A stretch of 64,000 nucleotides of DNA from Litorivivens lipolytica (GTDB lineage Bacteria > Pseudomonadota > Gammaproteobacteria > Pseudomonadales > Spongiibacteraceae), in NCBI RefSeq assembly GCF_014191715.1, contig NZ_JACHWY010000001.1:1116001-1180000 (forward strand), written 5' to 3'. The notes below the pieces were generated by a model that ran no database searches, had not been told where the DNA came from, and worked only from the letters and a program-made list of their open reading frames with translations. The stretch's first letter is position 1. Each line of letters begins with the position of its first letter. Made by a program: the position numbers and the translations under genes. Shown piece by piece: positions 35,170 to 46,100 of this stretch.

Positions 35170-35784
35170 TCAATCGTCGTCGACGGGATCAGTTGGATGA
35201 CCCGGCACCGCCTCAATATCGACGGACGGCTTTTTATCCAACAACTGTTTTGCTTCTTCTGGGGAGCCCGTCAGCCAGCAATTCAGATCCTTGGGATCAA
35301 TCATCAACGGCATACGGTTGTGAACCCATTCTATCTGCTGAGCCGGAGTCGTGGTAATCACGGTAAAGGTTTCCCTTTTCTCATCGCCCTGCTCCCAACT
35401 CTCCCACAAGCCCGCCATTAACCAAACTTCTCCATCCGCACGGCGCAAACGAAAAGCCTGCTTTTTACCCTCCAGCACCGGCCATTCAAAATAGGCGGAA
35501 GCCGGCACCACACAACGCTGTGACCGCCGCCAGGGATCACGAAAAGTCGCTTTTTCTGAAAGGGATTCGGCCCGGGCATTAAATGTGCTGTATTTGAGTT
35601 TGGGCTCCTTCGCCCAGCGAGGGATTAACGACCAGGAACGCTCCCGATAACCCTCAGCATCCACCGTACCAGCCATCATCGTCGGCCGAATATTACGCCG
35701 TCGCTCCGCATCGCTGGGCCACTCCTTCAACAATCGCGTCAACGCAACCACCGAACGATGATGCTGTTCAAACGCCCCACACAT
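35170..35784 (-). CDS. SOS response-associated peptidase family (SRAP/YedK-like)
   Basis: A 204-residue SRAP protein, which crosslinks to abasic sites in single-stranded DNA through its N-terminal Cys. The start is fixed by MCGAF: after Met removal Cys2 becomes the reactive residue. Other conserved elements are FNARAES (Asn), PASAYFEWP (Glu) and VHNRMPLMI (His). GGGAG lies eight bases upstream of this ATG; a reading five codons longer would destroy the N-terminal Cys. The family is near universal and acts in abasic-site protection. Confidence 0.94.
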   Translation of the reverse strand: MCGAFEQHHRSVVALTRLLKEWPSDAERRRNIRPTMMAGTVDAEGYRERSWSLIPRWAKEPKLKYSTFNARAESLSEKATFRDPWRRSQRCVVPASAYFEWPVLEGKKQAFRLRRADGEVWLMAGLWESWEQGDEKRETFTVITTTPAQQIEWVHNRMPLMIDPKDLNCWLTGSPEEAKQLLDKKPSVDIEAVPGHPTDPVDDD

Positions 35785-35857
35785 GCAAGCTACTCCCAAA
35801 ACAAGAAAGGGAAACCGGGATGAAACGCTGATTGGTAAGGAAGGTCAAATCGGAGAG

Positions 35858-35936
35858 GAGCCAACGGGGGACGCAGTCCCACCGAAGGCACATATAAAAA
35901 AAGCGCCTGATTGAGCGCTTCCTTTATTGGTGCCGA
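35858..35936 (-). repeat. tRNA-tail/terminator repeat, distal copy
   Basis: About 79 bases nearly identical to 36002-36081 (three substitutions and one indel). Read on the minus strand it begins with the last nine bases of tRNA-Leu (TCGGCACCA), then a hairpin with T7, then a conserved GC-rich tail. It lies 144 bases beyond the first copy. The spacer (35937-36001) holds further hairpins such as CTGCGGC/GCCGCAG. It resembles in plan the rtT repeats behind E. coli tyrT. Confidence 0.7.
35896..35920 (-). terminator. Second intrinsic terminator in the repeat
   Basis: Minus-strand hairpin AAGCGC/GCGCTT followed by seven T residues, in the distal repeat copy. Its stem is shorter than in the proximal copy because of two changes. 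Confidence 0.6.
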
Positions 35937-36001
35937 CAAACAGCCTCATCGTTTGGGCTGCGGCAACAAGCCGCAGGGGCAAAGCCCCGAGCGCAACACG
36001 C

Positions 36002-36081
36002 GAGCCAACGGGGGACGCAGTCCCCCCGAAGGCACATATAAAAAAAGCGCCCGATTGGGCGCTTCCTTTATTTGGTGCCGA
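36002..36081 (-). repeat. tRNA-tail/terminator repeat, proximal copy
   Basis: About 80 bases containing the 3' end of tRNA-Leu, its terminator and a conserved GC-rich tail (GGGGGAC/GTCCCCC hairpin). The unit is duplicated at 35858-35936. Confidence 0.7.
36040..36064 (-). terminator. Intrinsic terminator of the secG-tRNA-Leu transcript
   Basis: On the minus strand an 8-bp stem (AAGCGCCC / GGGCGCTT) with a 4-base loop is followed by seven T residues, nine bases after the CCA end of tRNA-Leu. Confidence 0.85.
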
Positions 36082-36158
36082 AGGGGGGACTTGAACCCCC
36101 ACGAGCTATGCTCACCACCCCCTCAAGATGGCGTGTCTACCAATTCCACCACTTCGGC
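36073..36158 (-). tRNA. tRNA-Leu (anticodon GAG)
   Basis: A complete 86-base class II tRNA including the encoded CCA. The acceptor stem GCCGAAG pairs with CTTCGGC, discriminator A. The anticodon stem CCATC/GGTGG has one G-U pair and the loop TTGAGGG, with anticodon GAG at 36122-36124. A long variable arm and the GGTTCAAGTCC T-arm are present. It lies ten bases after secG, the same neighbourhood as leuU in E. coli, so it is probably cotranscribed. Reads leucine CUC/CUU codons. Confidence 0.97.
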
Positions 36159-36168
36159 TAAAGAGGTC

Positions 36169-36531
36169 TTACTGAGGTATTTCGTCTGCCGTGTTCTCGT
36201 CGCTGGAAAACTCGGGAATTTCTTCGTTGACCGGCGCCACATCGCGGCTCTCTTCGAGTGCAGGAATCTGCTCCTCGAAGCCCAGATCATCGCCACCCGC
36301 CTTTTGCTTGGCGACATAGGCCAGACCAAGACTGGTGCAGAAAAACAGTGTTGCAAGAATCGCTGTTGCACGTGTCAGGGCATTACCGCTGCCACCGGCG
36401 CCAAACAATGTCTGCGACGCGCCGCTGCCAAAAGAAGCACCCATATCGGCACCCTTGCCCTGTTGCATCAGGATCAGGCCGACGATGCAGATCGCTGCCA
36501 GCACATGAAAAATAAGTATCAGCTGTTCCAT
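36169..36531 (-). CDS. secG: Preprotein translocase subunit SecG
   Basis: A 120-residue inner-membrane subunit of SecYEG. The first helix (LILIFHVLAAICIVGLILM), the conserved loop QQGKGADMGASFGSGASQTLFG, and the second helix (ATAILATLFFCTSLGLAYV) are all present. An acidic C-terminal tail (about 75-120) is longer than in E. coli. It starts three bases after the tpiA stop and is followed by tRNA-Leu, so tpiA, secG and the tRNA form one transcript. Confidence 0.97.
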   Translation of the reverse strand: MEQLILIFHVLAAICIVGLILMQQGKGADMGASFGSGASQTLFGAGGSGNALTRATAILATLFFCTSLGLAYVAKQKAGGDDLGFEEQIPALEESRDVAPVNEEIPEFSSDENTADEIPQ

Positions 36532-36534
36532 AAC

Positions 36535-37284
36535 CTAACCAATGGCGTTGCAGATTGCTGCAAACTCTTCAGCATCCAGAGATGCACCACCCACCAGACC
36601 GCCGTCGATATCCGGCTGGGCGAACAATTCTGCGGCATTTGCCGCTTTTACGCTACCACCGTAAAGAATACGCACGGTGTCAGCCAGTTCGGCGCTGTGC
36701 GCCGCCAAGCGCGTTCTAATAAACGCGTGTACTTCCTGAGCCTGTTCAGGCGATGCAGTCAGCCCCGTACCAATAGCCCACACCGGCTCGTAAGCAACGG
36801 TGATTTTGTCGTGGCCGCTGTTCAGTGTCGACAGCACCACATCAATCTGCTGACCAACCACATCCAGGGTCGCGCCCGCTTCGCGCTGCTCTTTGGTCTC
36901 CCCGACACACACAATGGGGAGCACATTGGCAGCGAGTGCAGCTTCCGTTTTGGCGGCTACCAGCGCATCGTTTTCACCGTAGAGTGAACGGCGCTCGGAG
37001 TGGCCAACCAAGGTGTAGCGACAACCACTGTCTGCCAGCATGTCAGCACAAACTTCACCGGTAAATGCACCGGGGTTTCGCTGCTCGCTGACAGTCTGAG
37101 CACCCAACGCAATCGAGGAGCCAGCCAGCAAGTCTGCACACAGTGGAACGTACACCAGAGGGGGAATCACCGCGATCTCCGCAGCACTTTCTGCTACGGC
37201 CGGCTTCAGCGCAGTCAGCAACTCTCGGATACTCTGGCTGTCGCCATGCATCTTCCAGTTCCCTGCAACCAGCTTCTGCCGCAT
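36535..37284 (-). CDS. tpiA: Triosephosphate isomerase
   Basis: Interconverts dihydroxyacetone phosphate and glyceraldehyde 3-phosphate. The 249-residue TIM barrel has GNWKM (catalytic Lys), VGHSERR (His95-type), AYEPVWAIGTG (catalytic Glu) and the phosphate-binding GGSVKAAN and GGLVGGASLD. Placement between glmM and secG is the pseudomonad order rather than the enterobacterial one. A 73-base gap separates it from glmM. Confidence 0.98.
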   Translation of the reverse strand: MRQKLVAGNWKMHGDSQSIRELLTALKPAVAESAAEIAVIPPLVYVPLCADLLAGSSIALGAQTVSEQRNPGAFTGEVCADMLADSGCRYTLVGHSERRSLYGENDALVAAKTEAALAANVLPIVCVGETKEQREAGATLDVVGQQIDVVLSTLNSGHDKITVAYEPVWAIGTGLTASPEQAQEVHAFIRTRLAAHSAELADTVRILYGGSVKAANAAELFAQPDIDGGLVGGASLDAEEFAAICNAIG

Positions 37285-37357
37285 CGTTATTCCCTACCCC
37301 CAGAACGGGCGCCAATGTTACAGAAAGTGCTGAGGGTACACAAGAACGAATCGTGTG

Positions 37358-38695
37358 TTATACCGCGAGCTGTTGCACCTTTTCCGATAGACCTTTGCAG
37401 AGGCGGGTCACTGTATCGCGACACTCGCCTTCCACCATCACACGGATCACAGGCTCCGTGCCTGAAGGGCGCAACAGAACCCGGCCACGCGAGCCCAATT
37501 CTTCTTCGACTTGCGCTATAGCAGCCTTGAGATCGTCATTTTCCATCACCGAACAACCGGGCTTGATCCGCACATTCTCCATAATCTGCGGGAACTTGCT
37601 CATGCCGGATTTCAGGTCAGCGAGTGATTTACCCGAATCGACAACCGCATGAAGCACCTTGAGTGCGGCAATTATGCCATCGCCGGTGCTGGTGATATCA
37701 GAGCAGATAATGTGGCCGGAATTTTCGCCACCCAGCTGCCAGCCACGCGACTCCATCAACTCTTTCACATAGCGATCGCCAACTTTGGCGCGGGCAAACG
37801 GAATCTCCAGATCTTTCAGCGCGAGCTCAAAGCCCATATTGCTCATCAGCGTGCCGACAACACCGCTAACGGTACCGCTACGCTGCATTTCATGCTGGGC
37901 GATGATAAACAGCAATTCGTCGCCATCCACGACTTCGCCCGTATGATCGACAAAGACAACCCGATCACCATCACCATCGAAGGCTATACCTAAATCCGCT
38001 CCCTCATCTACGACGCGCTGTGCAAGCGCCTGCGGTGCGGTCGAGCCAACGCCTTTATTGATATTCAATCCATCAGGAGAGACGCCCATAGCGATAACAC
38101 GCGCGTCCAACTCGCTCAGCGTCTGCGGCCCGACCTGATAGGTTGCACCGTGGGCGCAGTCAACAACGATGGAAAGACCATCCAGCGAACAACCAATGGG
38201 CATAGCGCGCTTACAAAATTCAATATAACGACCCGGCGCATCATTAATTCGGGAAACCTTACCCAAGCGAGCCGAGTCCACGGTCTCCATGGGTTTTTCC
38301 AGCTGTGCCTCAATCGCCAACTCAACTTCATCGGGAAGCTTGCAGCCGTTGCCAGAGAAGAACTTAATACCGTTGTCTTCAAAAGGGTTGTGACTGGCGC
38401 TAATGACGATGCCCGCATCGGCTTTCATCGTACGCGTCAGATAGGCAATTGCCGGTGTCGGCATGGGGCCGAGCAAACGGACATCCACGCCCGCGGCTAC
38501 CAATCCGGCCTCGAGCGCAGATTCAAACATGTAGCCTGAGATACGGGTGTCTTTACCAATTAAAACCTTATCGCCCGGCGCCTTGGCCAGCACCTTGCCT
38601 ACCGCCCAACCGAGCCGCAGTACAAACTCTGGCGTGATATTGCCTTCCCCAACGCGGCCACGAATGCCATCGGTGCCAAAATATTTTCTACTCAT
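37358..38695 (-). CDS. glmM: Phosphoglucosamine mutase
   Basis: Converts glucosamine 6-phosphate to glucosamine 1-phosphate for peptidoglycan and LPS synthesis. The 445-residue protein begins [13 protein letters not shown] and contains the phosphoserine loop [16 protein letters not shown], the Mg site DGDGDR ([13 protein letters not shown]), GGENSGHI and the phosphate-binding [14 protein letters not shown]. Its start overlaps the folP stop by eight bases, indicating coupling. Confidence 0.98.
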   Translation of the reverse strand: MSRKYFGTDGIRGRVGEGNITPEFVLRLGWAVGKVLAKAPGDKVLIGKDTRISGYMFESALEAGLVAAGVDVRLLGPMPTPAIAYLTRTMKADAGIVISASHNPFEDNGIKFFSGNGCKLPDEVELAIEAQLEKPMETVDSARLGKVSRINDAPGRYIEFCKRAMPIGCSLDGLSIVVDCAHGATYQVGPQTLSELDARVIAMGVSPDGLNINKGVGSTAPQALAQRVVDEGADLGIAFDGDGDRVVFVDHTGEVVDGDELLFIIAQHEMQRSGTVSGVVGTLMSNMGFELALKDLEIPFARAKVGDRYVKELMESRGWQLGGENSGHIICSDITSTGDGIIAALKVLHAVVDSGKSLADLKSGMSKFPQIMENVRIKPGCSVMENDDLKAAIAQVEEELGSRGRVLLRPSGTEPVIRVMVEGECRDTVTRLCKGLSEKVQQLAV

Positions 38696-39557
38696 CCAGT
38701 GTCTCTCTTATCGTTGCCTGGGCGACTTTCACGGCGTCCAGTGTCGCCGCAACATCATGGGCGCGAATTATACGCGCCCCTCGATAAACTGCGAGGGTGG
38801 CCGCTGCCACACTGGCAATGAGCCGTTGGTCTACCGGGCGCCCGGTAATTTGCCCCAACAGCGATTTACGGGACAGTCCCGCCAGAATCGGCAAGCCGAG
38901 GCCCTGAAACTCATCCAGACAATTCAACAGGGTTAAATTGTGCCCAGGCGACTTACCAAAACCGAAGCCCGGGTCTACGACGATACGACTGCGTTCAATG
39001 CCTGCAGTTTCACAGGCCGCGATCCGCGCCTGTAAAAATGCCAAAACCTCATCAATAACGCGCTCATACTGAGGAGCCTTCTGCATATCCTTTGGCTTGC
39101 CTTGCATATGCATCAAGCAGACTGGGACGGAGGACTCTGCGGCAGCGTCCAGCGCACCCGGTTCCTGCAGGGCGCGGACGTCATTGATCAACCCGGCACC
39201 CGCGCGAACCGACTCCTCGATGACTGCAGCCTTTGACGTATCCACCGAAATCACGGCATCTACTCGCTGCGACAAGGCCTCAACGACCGGAATCACTCGA
39301 TCCAGCTCTTCGGAAACGCTAACTTCGACAGCGCCCGGCCGGGTGGACTCCCCGCCTACATCAATAAAACTGGCACCTTCGGCTACCATGGCCTCGGCGC
39401 GACGCAGGGCATCGTCAAGGCTGGCGTTGAATTGGCCGCCATCGGAAAAGGAGTCGGGAGTAACGTTCAGAACCCCCATGACATGGGGAAAGGACAGGTC
39501 TATCAGGCGTCCCGCGCAGTCCAGAGACTGCGCGGAAGCCAATCGTTTATCTGACAT
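38688..39557 (-). CDS. folP: Dihydropteroate synthase
   Basis: Condenses dihydropterin pyrophosphate with p-aminobenzoate in folate synthesis, the sulfonamide target. The 289-residue TIM barrel shows [62 protein letters not shown] and GLSRKS. It sits between ftsH (23 bases upstream) and glmM (8-base overlap), the classical order. Confidence 0.98.
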   Translation of the reverse strand: MSDKRLASAQSLDCAGRLIDLSFPHVMGVLNVTPDSFSDGGQFNASLDDALRRAEAMVAEGASFIDVGGESTRPGAVEVSVSEELDRVIPVVEALSQRVDAVISVDTSKAAVIEESVRAGAGLINDVRALQEPGALDAAAESSVPVCLMHMQGKPKDMQKAPQYERVIDEVLAFLQARIAACETAGIERSRIVVDPGFGFGKSPGHNLTLLNCLDEFQGLGLPILAGLSRKSLLGQITGRPVDQRLIASVAAATLAVYRGARIIRAHDVAATLDAVKVAQATIRETLDE

Positions 39558-39580
39558 GAAAAATGGTTTTGTGTTGCGAC

Positions 39581-41521
39581 TTAATGATTACTCGCCGGAC
39601 CGCCAATCGGGCCTTCCTTCGGATCATCCTTTTTATCGCTGTCGGCTTTCACACCGTCGCCACCCTTGGGCGGGTTGTTGTTGCCCCAATCCGAAGGTTC
39701 ACGCGGCGGACGACCCGCCATGATGTCATCAATCTGGTGCGAGTCGATGGTTTCGTACTTCATCAGGGCATCAGCCATCACATCCAGCTTGTCGCGGTGC
39801 TCCTTCAGAATGCTTTCGGCGCGGGCGTAGCACTCGTTGATGATGCTGCGCACTTCCTCGTCGATTTCGCGCGCGGTTTCCTCAGACACGCTCTTATGGT
39901 GCTGAGTGGCCGAGCGACCGAGGAAGACCTCCTCTTCGCCCTCATCGTACAAAAGTGGCCCCATCTTCTCGGACAGGCCCCACTTGGTCACCATGCTGCG
40001 CGCCAGCTCGGTGGCTCGCTTGATATCGTTGGACGCACCCGTGGTAATGCCATCACGCCCCAGCGTCATTTCTTCCGCTATCCGGCCACCGAACAGCGAG
40101 CAGATTTGGCTCACAATATGGCGGCGGCTGTGGCTGTAGCGATCTTCTTCCGGCAGGAACATGGTCACACCCAGCGCACGACCGCGCGGAATGATGCTGA
40201 CCTTGTAGACCGGATCATGCTCGGGCACGATGCGCCCCACAATGGCGTGACCCGCTTCGTGGTAGGCGGTATTGAGCTTTTCCTTGTCGGACATAACCAT
40301 GGATTTGCGCTCGGCGCCCATCATGATCTTGTCTTTGGCCAGATCAAACTGATCCATCCCGACAACCCGAGAGTTGGCTCGCGCTGCAAACAGGGCAGCT
40401 TCGTTAACCAGATTAGCCAGATCCGCACCGGAGAAACCGGGCGTACCGCGCGCAATCAGTGACGGATTCACGTCGTCCGCCAATGGCACCTTGCGCATAT
40501 GCACTTTCAGAATCTGTTCGCGACCGCGAATATCCGGCAGTCCGACCACAACCTGGCGGTCAAAACGACCGGGGCGAAGCAGCGCAGGGTCCAGCACGTC
40601 AGGGCGGTTGGTGGCAGCGATAACGATAACGCCTTCGTTGCCTTCAAAACCGTCCATTTCAACCAGCAGCTGGTTCAGGGTCTGCTCACGCTCGTCGTGA
40701 CCACCGCCCAAACCGGCGCCACGATGACGACCGACCGCGTCGATCTCATCGATAAAGATAATGCAGGGCGATTGCTTCTTGGCCTGTTCGAACATGTCGC
40801 GCACCCGGGAAGCACCCACGCCCACAAACATTTCGACAAAGTCAGAGCCCGAGATCGAGAAAAACGGCACCTTGGCCTCACCGGCAATGGCTTTCGCCAA
40901 CAGGGTTTTACCGGTACCGGGTGAACCCACCATCAGCACACCGCGCGGGATTCGGCCACCGAGGCGCTGAAATTTGCCCGGATCGCGCAGAAACTCAACC
41001 AGTTCCTGCACGTCTTCTTTGGCTTCATCCACACCCGCCACATCGGCAAAGGTGGTTTTGATCTGATCCTCGCTCAGCAGGCGCGCCTTGCTCTTGCCAA
41101 AGGCCATGGGGCCGCCGCGACCACCGCCGCCGGCACCACCCTGCATCTGGCGCATGAAAAACATGAACACCGCGATGATGATAAGAATGGGGAAGCTGGC
41201 GATCAGCAATTGCGACCAGATGCTTTGTTCAGCCGGCTTGGTACCGCGCACCTCAACATTGTGATTGTAGAGATCATCCATGAGTTTGGGATCTTCAATC
41301 ATCGGGCGCACGGTTTCGAAATCGGAATTGTCGCGGCGCAGACCGCGGATCACGAGACCATCAACCGTCACCTTCTCGATGCGGTCGTTGCGAACTTCCT
41401 GGATAAACTGGGAATAGGTCAGCGTATCGGGATTGGGTTTAACACTGAAGTTGTTGAACACCGACAGCAGAACGGCCGCGATGATCAGCCACAACAACAG
41501 GTTTTTTGCCATATCGTTCAA
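39581..41521 (-). CDS. ftsH: ATP-dependent zinc metalloprotease FtsH
   Basis: Membrane AAA+ protease for quality control and regulated proteolysis (for example of LpxC and sigma-32 in E. coli). Two transmembrane helices flank a periplasmic domain (about 5-120). The AAA module has Walker A GSPGTGKT, Walker [13 protein letters not shown] and the SRH region [20 protein letters not shown]; the protease has HEAGH. The tail is rich in Asp, Lys and Gly. A TTG start at 41521 is favoured by AGAGG seven bases upstream, giving 646 residues; an ATG at 41512 is the alternative. Confidence 0.97.
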   Translation of the reverse strand: MNDMAKNLLLWLIIAAVLLSVFNNFSVKPNPDTLTYSQFIQEVRNDRIEKVTVDGLVIRGLRRDNSDFETVRPMIEDPKLMDDLYNHNVEVRGTKPAEQSIWSQLLIASFPILIIIAVFMFFMRQMQGGAGGGGRGGPMAFGKSKARLLSEDQIKTTFADVAGVDEAKEDVQELVEFLRDPGKFQRLGGRIPRGVLMVGSPGTGKTLLAKAIAGEAKVPFFSISGSDFVEMFVGVGASRVRDMFEQAKKQSPCIIFIDEIDAVGRHRGAGLGGGHDEREQTLNQLLVEMDGFEGNEGVIVIAATNRPDVLDPALLRPGRFDRQVVVGLPDIRGREQILKVHMRKVPLADDVNPSLIARGTPGFSGADLANLVNEAALFAARANSRVVGMDQFDLAKDKIMMGAERKSMVMSDKEKLNTAYHEAGHAIVGRIVPEHDPVYKVSIIPRGRALGVTMFLPEEDRYSHSRRHIVSQICSLFGGRIAEEMTLGRDGITTGASNDIKRATELARSMVTKWGLSEKMGPLLYDEGEEEVFLGRSATQHHKSVSEETAREIDEEVRSIINECYARAESILKEHRDKLDVMADALMKYETIDSHQIDDIMAGRPPREPSDWGNNNPPKGGDGVKADSDKKDDPKEGPIGGPASNH

Positions 41522-41622
41522 AAGGAAACCTCTCTGGTTCGGGCGCTGAAAACACGCCTTTCCCTCACTATTTCAACCATCCACTCTACTACAGAACCGA
41601 TGGAGCGGCCATGAAAACTGAC

Positions 41623-42249
41623 CTAGCCCTTAAAGCCCTTACCCAGCACATAAACCTCTCTGGAGCGGGGCCGCGAGGCCTTGGGTTTGCGGGTAACAGA
41701 AGACTCAAAGCTGCCCTTCATGTCACGGTAAAATTCCTCATAACCTTCACCGTGAAAGGCCTTGCTGAGAAAGACCCCGCCGGGACGCAAAACCCGACGG
41801 GCCATATCGAGAGCCAATTCGACCAGATACATGGAACGCGGCTGATCAACGGCACTCATACCACTCATATTGGGGGCCATATCGGAAATTACAAGGTCTA
41901 GCGGTTGGTCACCGATAATTCTCAGCAGTTCCTCAAATACCGAATCTTCAGTGAAATCCCCCTGCAGAAACTCCACATCGGCCAGCGTATCCATTTCCAG
42001 GATATCGGTGGCGATTACCCGGCCCTTTTCACCGACGATCTCCGCCGCCACCTGCGACCAGCCACCGGGCGCTGCGCCCAGGTCGAGCACACTCATCCCC
42101 GGCTTTAAAAGCCGGTCTTTTTCCTGTATTTCCAGCAACTTATAGCAGGCACGCGAGCGGTAACCCTCGCGTTTGGCCTGTTTTACGTAGTGGTCATCAA
42201 AATGCTCTCTGAGCCAGGCACCACTGGACGCCGATCGTTTTTTAGCCAA
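41623..42249 (-). CDS. rlmE: 23S rRNA 2'-O-methyltransferase RlmE (RrmJ/FtsJ)
   Basis: Methylates U2552 of 23S rRNA using SAM during late 50S assembly. The 208-residue form begins at a TTG ([12 protein letters not shown]), which aligns with the E. coli start (TGKKRSASS); a longer start at 42315 lacks homology. Motifs: [12 protein letters not shown] (SAM), [10 protein letters not shown] (catalytic Asp), SKAFHGEG (Lys), and SREVYVLG (Glu), completing the K-D-K-E set with an N-terminal Lys. Upstream of ftsH and divergent from yhbY, as in E. coli. Confidence 0.96.
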   Translation of the reverse strand: MAKKRSASSGAWLREHFDDHYVKQAKREGYRSRACYKLLEIQEKDRLLKPGMSVLDLGAAPGGWSQVAAEIVGEKGRVIATDILEMDTLADVEFLQGDFTEDSVFEELLRIIGDQPLDLVISDMAPNMSGMSAVDQPRSMYLVELALDMARRVLRPGGVFLSKAFHGEGYEEFYRDMKGSFESSVTRKPKASRPRSREVYVLGKGFKG

Positions 42250-42310
42250 GAAACTTGCCCTGATTAAAGGTTGGTTGGTCAATCTGGTCGCGCACAGTAT
42301 ACCTTTTGAG

Positions 42311-42316
42311 TACAAT
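42311..42316 (+). promoter_or_regulatory. Candidate -10 element of yhbY
   Basis: TACAAT about 34 bases before the yhbY ATG, in the divergent rlmE-yhbY region, followed by ACGCGCCC. No good -35 hexamer is seen. Confidence 0.3.
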
Positions 42317-42349
42317 ACGCGCCCTTTTCAGCACTCGGATCAAGACCAG

Positions 42350-42646
42350 ATGGATACAGCAAAACGCAAACAGCTGCGCGCTATTGGCCACAAACTCAAG
42401 CCAGTGGTGATGATTGCGGGACGCGGTGTCACCGAAGGGGTTGAGGCCGAGCTGGAACGTGCGCTGGAAGATCATGAACTGATCAAGGTGAAACTGGCGA
42501 TCCCGGAGCCCGAAGACCGCAAACTGGTTGCCAAGCACCTCTGTGAGACTCATAAAGCGGAACTGGTGCAAGCCATCGGCAAAGTGCTGTTGCTTTATCG
42601 CGCCGCGAAAAAGCCGAATCCGCGACTGTCGAATCTGTTACGTTAA
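42350..42646 (+). CDS. yhbY: YhbY family RNA-binding protein (CRM domain)
   Basis: A 98-residue CRM-domain protein associated with pre-50S ribosomal particles. It shows the helix KRKQLRAIGHKLKPVVMI, the conserved AGRGVTEGVEAELERALEDHELIKVKL with the G-x-x-G loop, and KPNPRLSNLLR at the end. Start at MDTAKRK gives the family length. Divergent from rlmE, another 50S-assembly gene, which supports the assignment. Confidence 0.95.
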   Translation: MDTAKRKQLRAIGHKLKPVVMIAGRGVTEGVEAELERALEDHELIKVKLAIPEPEDRKLVAKHLCETHKAELVQAIGKVLLLYRAAKKPNPRLSNLLR

Positions 42647-42687
42647 ACGCGCTGCGCTAAGTCACACGATCAGATCAGCTACGGTAA

Positions 42688-42706
42688 GAGCACCTCAGAG
42701 GTGCTC
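42688..42706 (-). terminator. Hairpin overlapping the end of greA
   Basis: GAGCACCT / AGGTGCTC, a perfect 8-bp stem with a 3-base loop, includes the last greA codons and stop. On the minus strand it is followed only by TTACC, so termination strength is doubtful. It also lies between convergent yhbY and greA. Confidence 0.4.
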
Positions 42707-43171
42707 AACCTTGTCGATTTCGTACTCCACTTCCCCGCCGGGGGCGCGAACGACCACCACGTCACCCTCTACCTTGCCGATCAGAGCACGGGCAATGGGT
42801 GAAGTGACCGAGATTTTGCCTGCTTTTACGTCGGCTTCATCTTCTCCGACAATGCGATAGCGCACTTCTTCGTCGGTTTCGCAATTCACAAGGCTAACGG
42901 TTACACCGAAGATCACCTTACCGGTATTGGGCAACTGCTTGACGTCGATAACGCGCGCTTCCGACAGTTTGCCTTCCAGCTCCTTGATACGACCTTCACA
43001 AAAACCCTGCTGCTCGCGCGCCGCATGGTATTCCGCATTTTCTTTCAGGTCGCCGTGCTCGCGAGCCTCGGCAATGGCCTGAATAATGCGCGGACGCTCT
43101 TCGGTTTTCAGTCGCTTCAGTTCTTCCCGTAGCTTGGCCTCGCCTTCTACGGTCATCGGCACCTGGCTCAT
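42695..43171 (-). CDS. greA: Transcription elongation factor GreA
   Basis: Rescues backtracked RNA polymerase by stimulating transcript cleavage. The 158-residue protein has the N-terminal coiled coil with acidic tip ([17 protein letters not shown]) and the C-terminal FKBP-like domain ([27 protein letters not shown]). Its ATG overlaps the carB stop (ATGA at 43168-43171). The carA-carB-greA linkage is known from Pseudomonas aeruginosa. Confidence 0.98.
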   Translation of the reverse strand: MSQVPMTVEGEAKLREELKRLKTEERPRIIQAIAEAREHGDLKENAEYHAAREQQGFCEGRIKELEGKLSEARVIDVKQLPNTGKVIFGVTVSLVNCETDEEVRYRIVGEDEADVKAGKISVTSPIARALIGKVEGDVVVVRAPGGEVEYEIDKVEHL

Positions 43172-46100
43172 TGCAAAATCCCTCTATGTACGTCCTGCAG
43201 GCGGCGAACCACTTTCTCCTCACCAAATTCAATGGCCATGCAAATCGCTTCTGCACCTGCCAGCGTTGTGGTGTAGGGAATTTTGCCCGCCAGTGCCGAG
43301 CGGCGAATGGTGGACGAGTCCGCGATCGCCTGCTTACCTTCAGTGGTGTTGATGATGAGTTTGATCTCGCCGTTTTTCACCATATCTACGATATGGGGGC
43401 GGCCTTCTTTCACCTTGTTAACGCGCTTGCACTCAAGACCGGCTTCAGTCAACACTTGGTGCGTGCCGCGAGTCGCGCAAAGGGTGAAGCCGAAGCTTAC
43501 CAGCTTACGGGCCACCTCAATGGCGCCAGGTTTGTCAGGATTGCGCACACTGATAAAGGCAAGACCGGGTTTGGGCGGCTTCTCGCCCGCACCGCGCTGA
43601 GCTTTGGAGAAGGCTTCTGCAAAGCTTTCGCCCAGCCCCATAACCTCACCGGTAGATTTCATTTCCGGGCCGAGGATCGGGTCAACACCGGGGAATTTAT
43701 TGAAGGGGAAGACCGCTTCTTTCACGCTGAAATAGCTCGGTACAACCTCTTCGGTGAACTGCTGCTCGGCCAATGTGGTGCCGGCCATACAGCGCGCCGC
43801 CACTTTAGCCAGAGACACACCGATACACTTGGACACAAAGGGCACGGTACGCGAGGCACGCGGGTTCACCTCAATCACGTATATCTTGCCGTCCTGCCAG
43901 GCCAGCTGCACGTTCATCAGACCTTTTACGCCCAGCTCAACGGCCATCGCCTTGACCTGTTCGCGCATTTCGTTCTGCACATCGGCCGGCAGCGAGTAAG
44001 GCGGCAGTGAACAGGCCGAGTCACCCGAGTGAACCCCCGCCTGCTCGATATGCTGCATGATGGCGCCGATGACCACGTCTTTGCCGTCAGATACCGCATC
44101 GATATCCACCTCAACGGCGGCATTCAGGAAGTGATCCAGCAGTACCGGTGAATCTTCGGAGACATGAACCGCCTGCACCATGTAACGCTCAAGCTCGTCT
44201 TCCTTGTAGACGATCTCCATGGCGCGGCCACCCAGCACATAAGACGGGCGAACCACCAGCGGGTAGCCAATCTGCTCGGCAACTTTCATCGCCTCTTCAA
44301 CTGAGCGCACAATCGCATTCGGCGGCTGCAGCAGGCCCAGCTTGTTGATCATTTGCTGGAAGCGCTCGCGGTCTTCAGCGCGGTCAATCGCATCCGGCGT
44401 GGTACCGATAATCGGCACACCAGCCGCTTCCAGCGCGCGGGCCAGTTTCAATGGCGTCTGACCACCAAACTGAACGATAACGCCCTTGGGTTTTTCCTTG
44501 TCGACAATTTCCAACACGTCTTCCAGCGTTACCGGCTCGAAGTACAGGCGGTCAGACGTGTCGTAATCCGTAGAAACTGTTTCGGGGTTACAGTTGACCA
44601 TAATGGTCTCGTAACCGTCTTCGCGCATGGCCAGTGCCGCGTGCACACAGCAGTAGTCAAACTCGATGCCCTGACCAATGCGGTTGGGGCCGCCGCCTAT
44701 AACCAGAATCTTGTCTTTGTCAGACGGGTTCGCTTCGCACTCTTCCTCGTAGGTGGAGTACATATACGCCGTAGAGGTGGCGAATTCGGCAGCACATGTA
44801 TCAACGCGCTTGAATACCGGGCGCACGTTGAGCGCATGGCGATGCTCACGCACGGCAGTTTTGCCAACGCCCAGCAAGACCGCCAGCCGCTGATCGGAAA
44901 AGCCCTTGCGCTTCAGCTGGAACATATGCGCAGCATCAATCTCTTCCAGCTTCACAGTTTTCAGGCTGTTTTCGGTTTTAATGATGTCTTCGATCTGCAC
45001 CAGGAACCAGGGATCAATGCCGGAGTAATCGTAGACTTCATCCACGCTCATCCCCATACGGAAGGCATCACCCACGTACCAGATACGTTCGGGACCGGGG
45101 TTAGTCAGCTCGCCCACCAGCGTTTCGCGGGCATCGCTGCGATCGGTATCAATCTTGTGTTCAAAACCGGAGGAGCCGACTTCCAGACCGCGCAGGGCTT
45201 TCTGTACGGACTCTTGGAAAGAGCGGCCAATCGCCATCACCTCACCCACCGACTTCATCTGGGTGTGCAGGCGCGGCTGGGCTTCGCCAAATTTCTCAAA
45301 GGTAAAGCGCGGAATCTTGGTGACCACGTAATCGATGGCCGGCTCAAAGGAGGCCGGTGTTGCACCGCCGGTAATGTCGTTCTGCAGCTCGTCGAGGGTG
45401 TAACCCACTGCCAGCTTGGCAGCGACTTTGGCGATCGGGAAACCGGTGGCTTTCGACGCCAGCGCCGAAGAGCGGCTCACCCGCGGGTTCATCTCGATAA
45501 TCACCATCCGGCCGGTTTTAGGATCGATACCGAACTGTACGTTCGAACCGCCGGTTTCAACGCCAATCTCACGCAACACCGCACAGGAGGCGTTGCGCAT
45601 GATCTGGTATTCCTTGTCGGTCAGGGTCTGAGCCGGGGCGACGGTAATGGAGTCACCCGTATGTACGCCCATCGGGTCAAAGTTTTCGATGGCACAAACG
45701 ATGATGCAGTTGTCATTTTTGTCACGGACAACCTCCATCTCGTACTCTTTCCAGCCGATCAGGGATTCGTCGATCAACAGCTCGTTGGTGGGCGACAGAT
45801 CCAGACCGCGCTCACAGATCTCAACGAATTCTTCCCGGTTATAGGCGATACCACCACCGCTGCCACCCATGGTGAAGGAGGGACGAATAATGGCCGGGAA
45901 ACCGATGGAGTCGAGCACCTGTAGCGCCTCTTCCATGCTGTGTGCCAGCGCCGCGCGCGGCGTTTCAAGACCGATGCGCTTCATGGCCTGGTCGAACAGT
46001 TGGCGGTCTTCCGCCTTGTCGATGGCCTCGGCGGTCGCACCAATCAGCTCAACGCCGTATTTTTCCAGGACACCTTCACGCTCCAGATCCAGCGCACAGT

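Noticed and set aside
35845-36102. An 85-codon minus-strand frame reading through the tRNA-tail repeats (GVQVPPSAPNKGS...)
   Set aside because: Its N-terminus is the translated T-arm of tRNA-Leu and the rest is the duplicated terminator repeat; it is not a protein gene.
35858-36158. Attachment site of an integrated element at tRNA-Leu
   Set aside because: A tRNA-end duplication could mark integration, but the copies are only 144 bases apart and no integrase or cargo gene is present.
44353-45924. A 523-codon plus-strand open frame opposite carB
   Set aside because: Lies wholly within carB on the other strand, without a plausible domain; a common artefact in carB genes.
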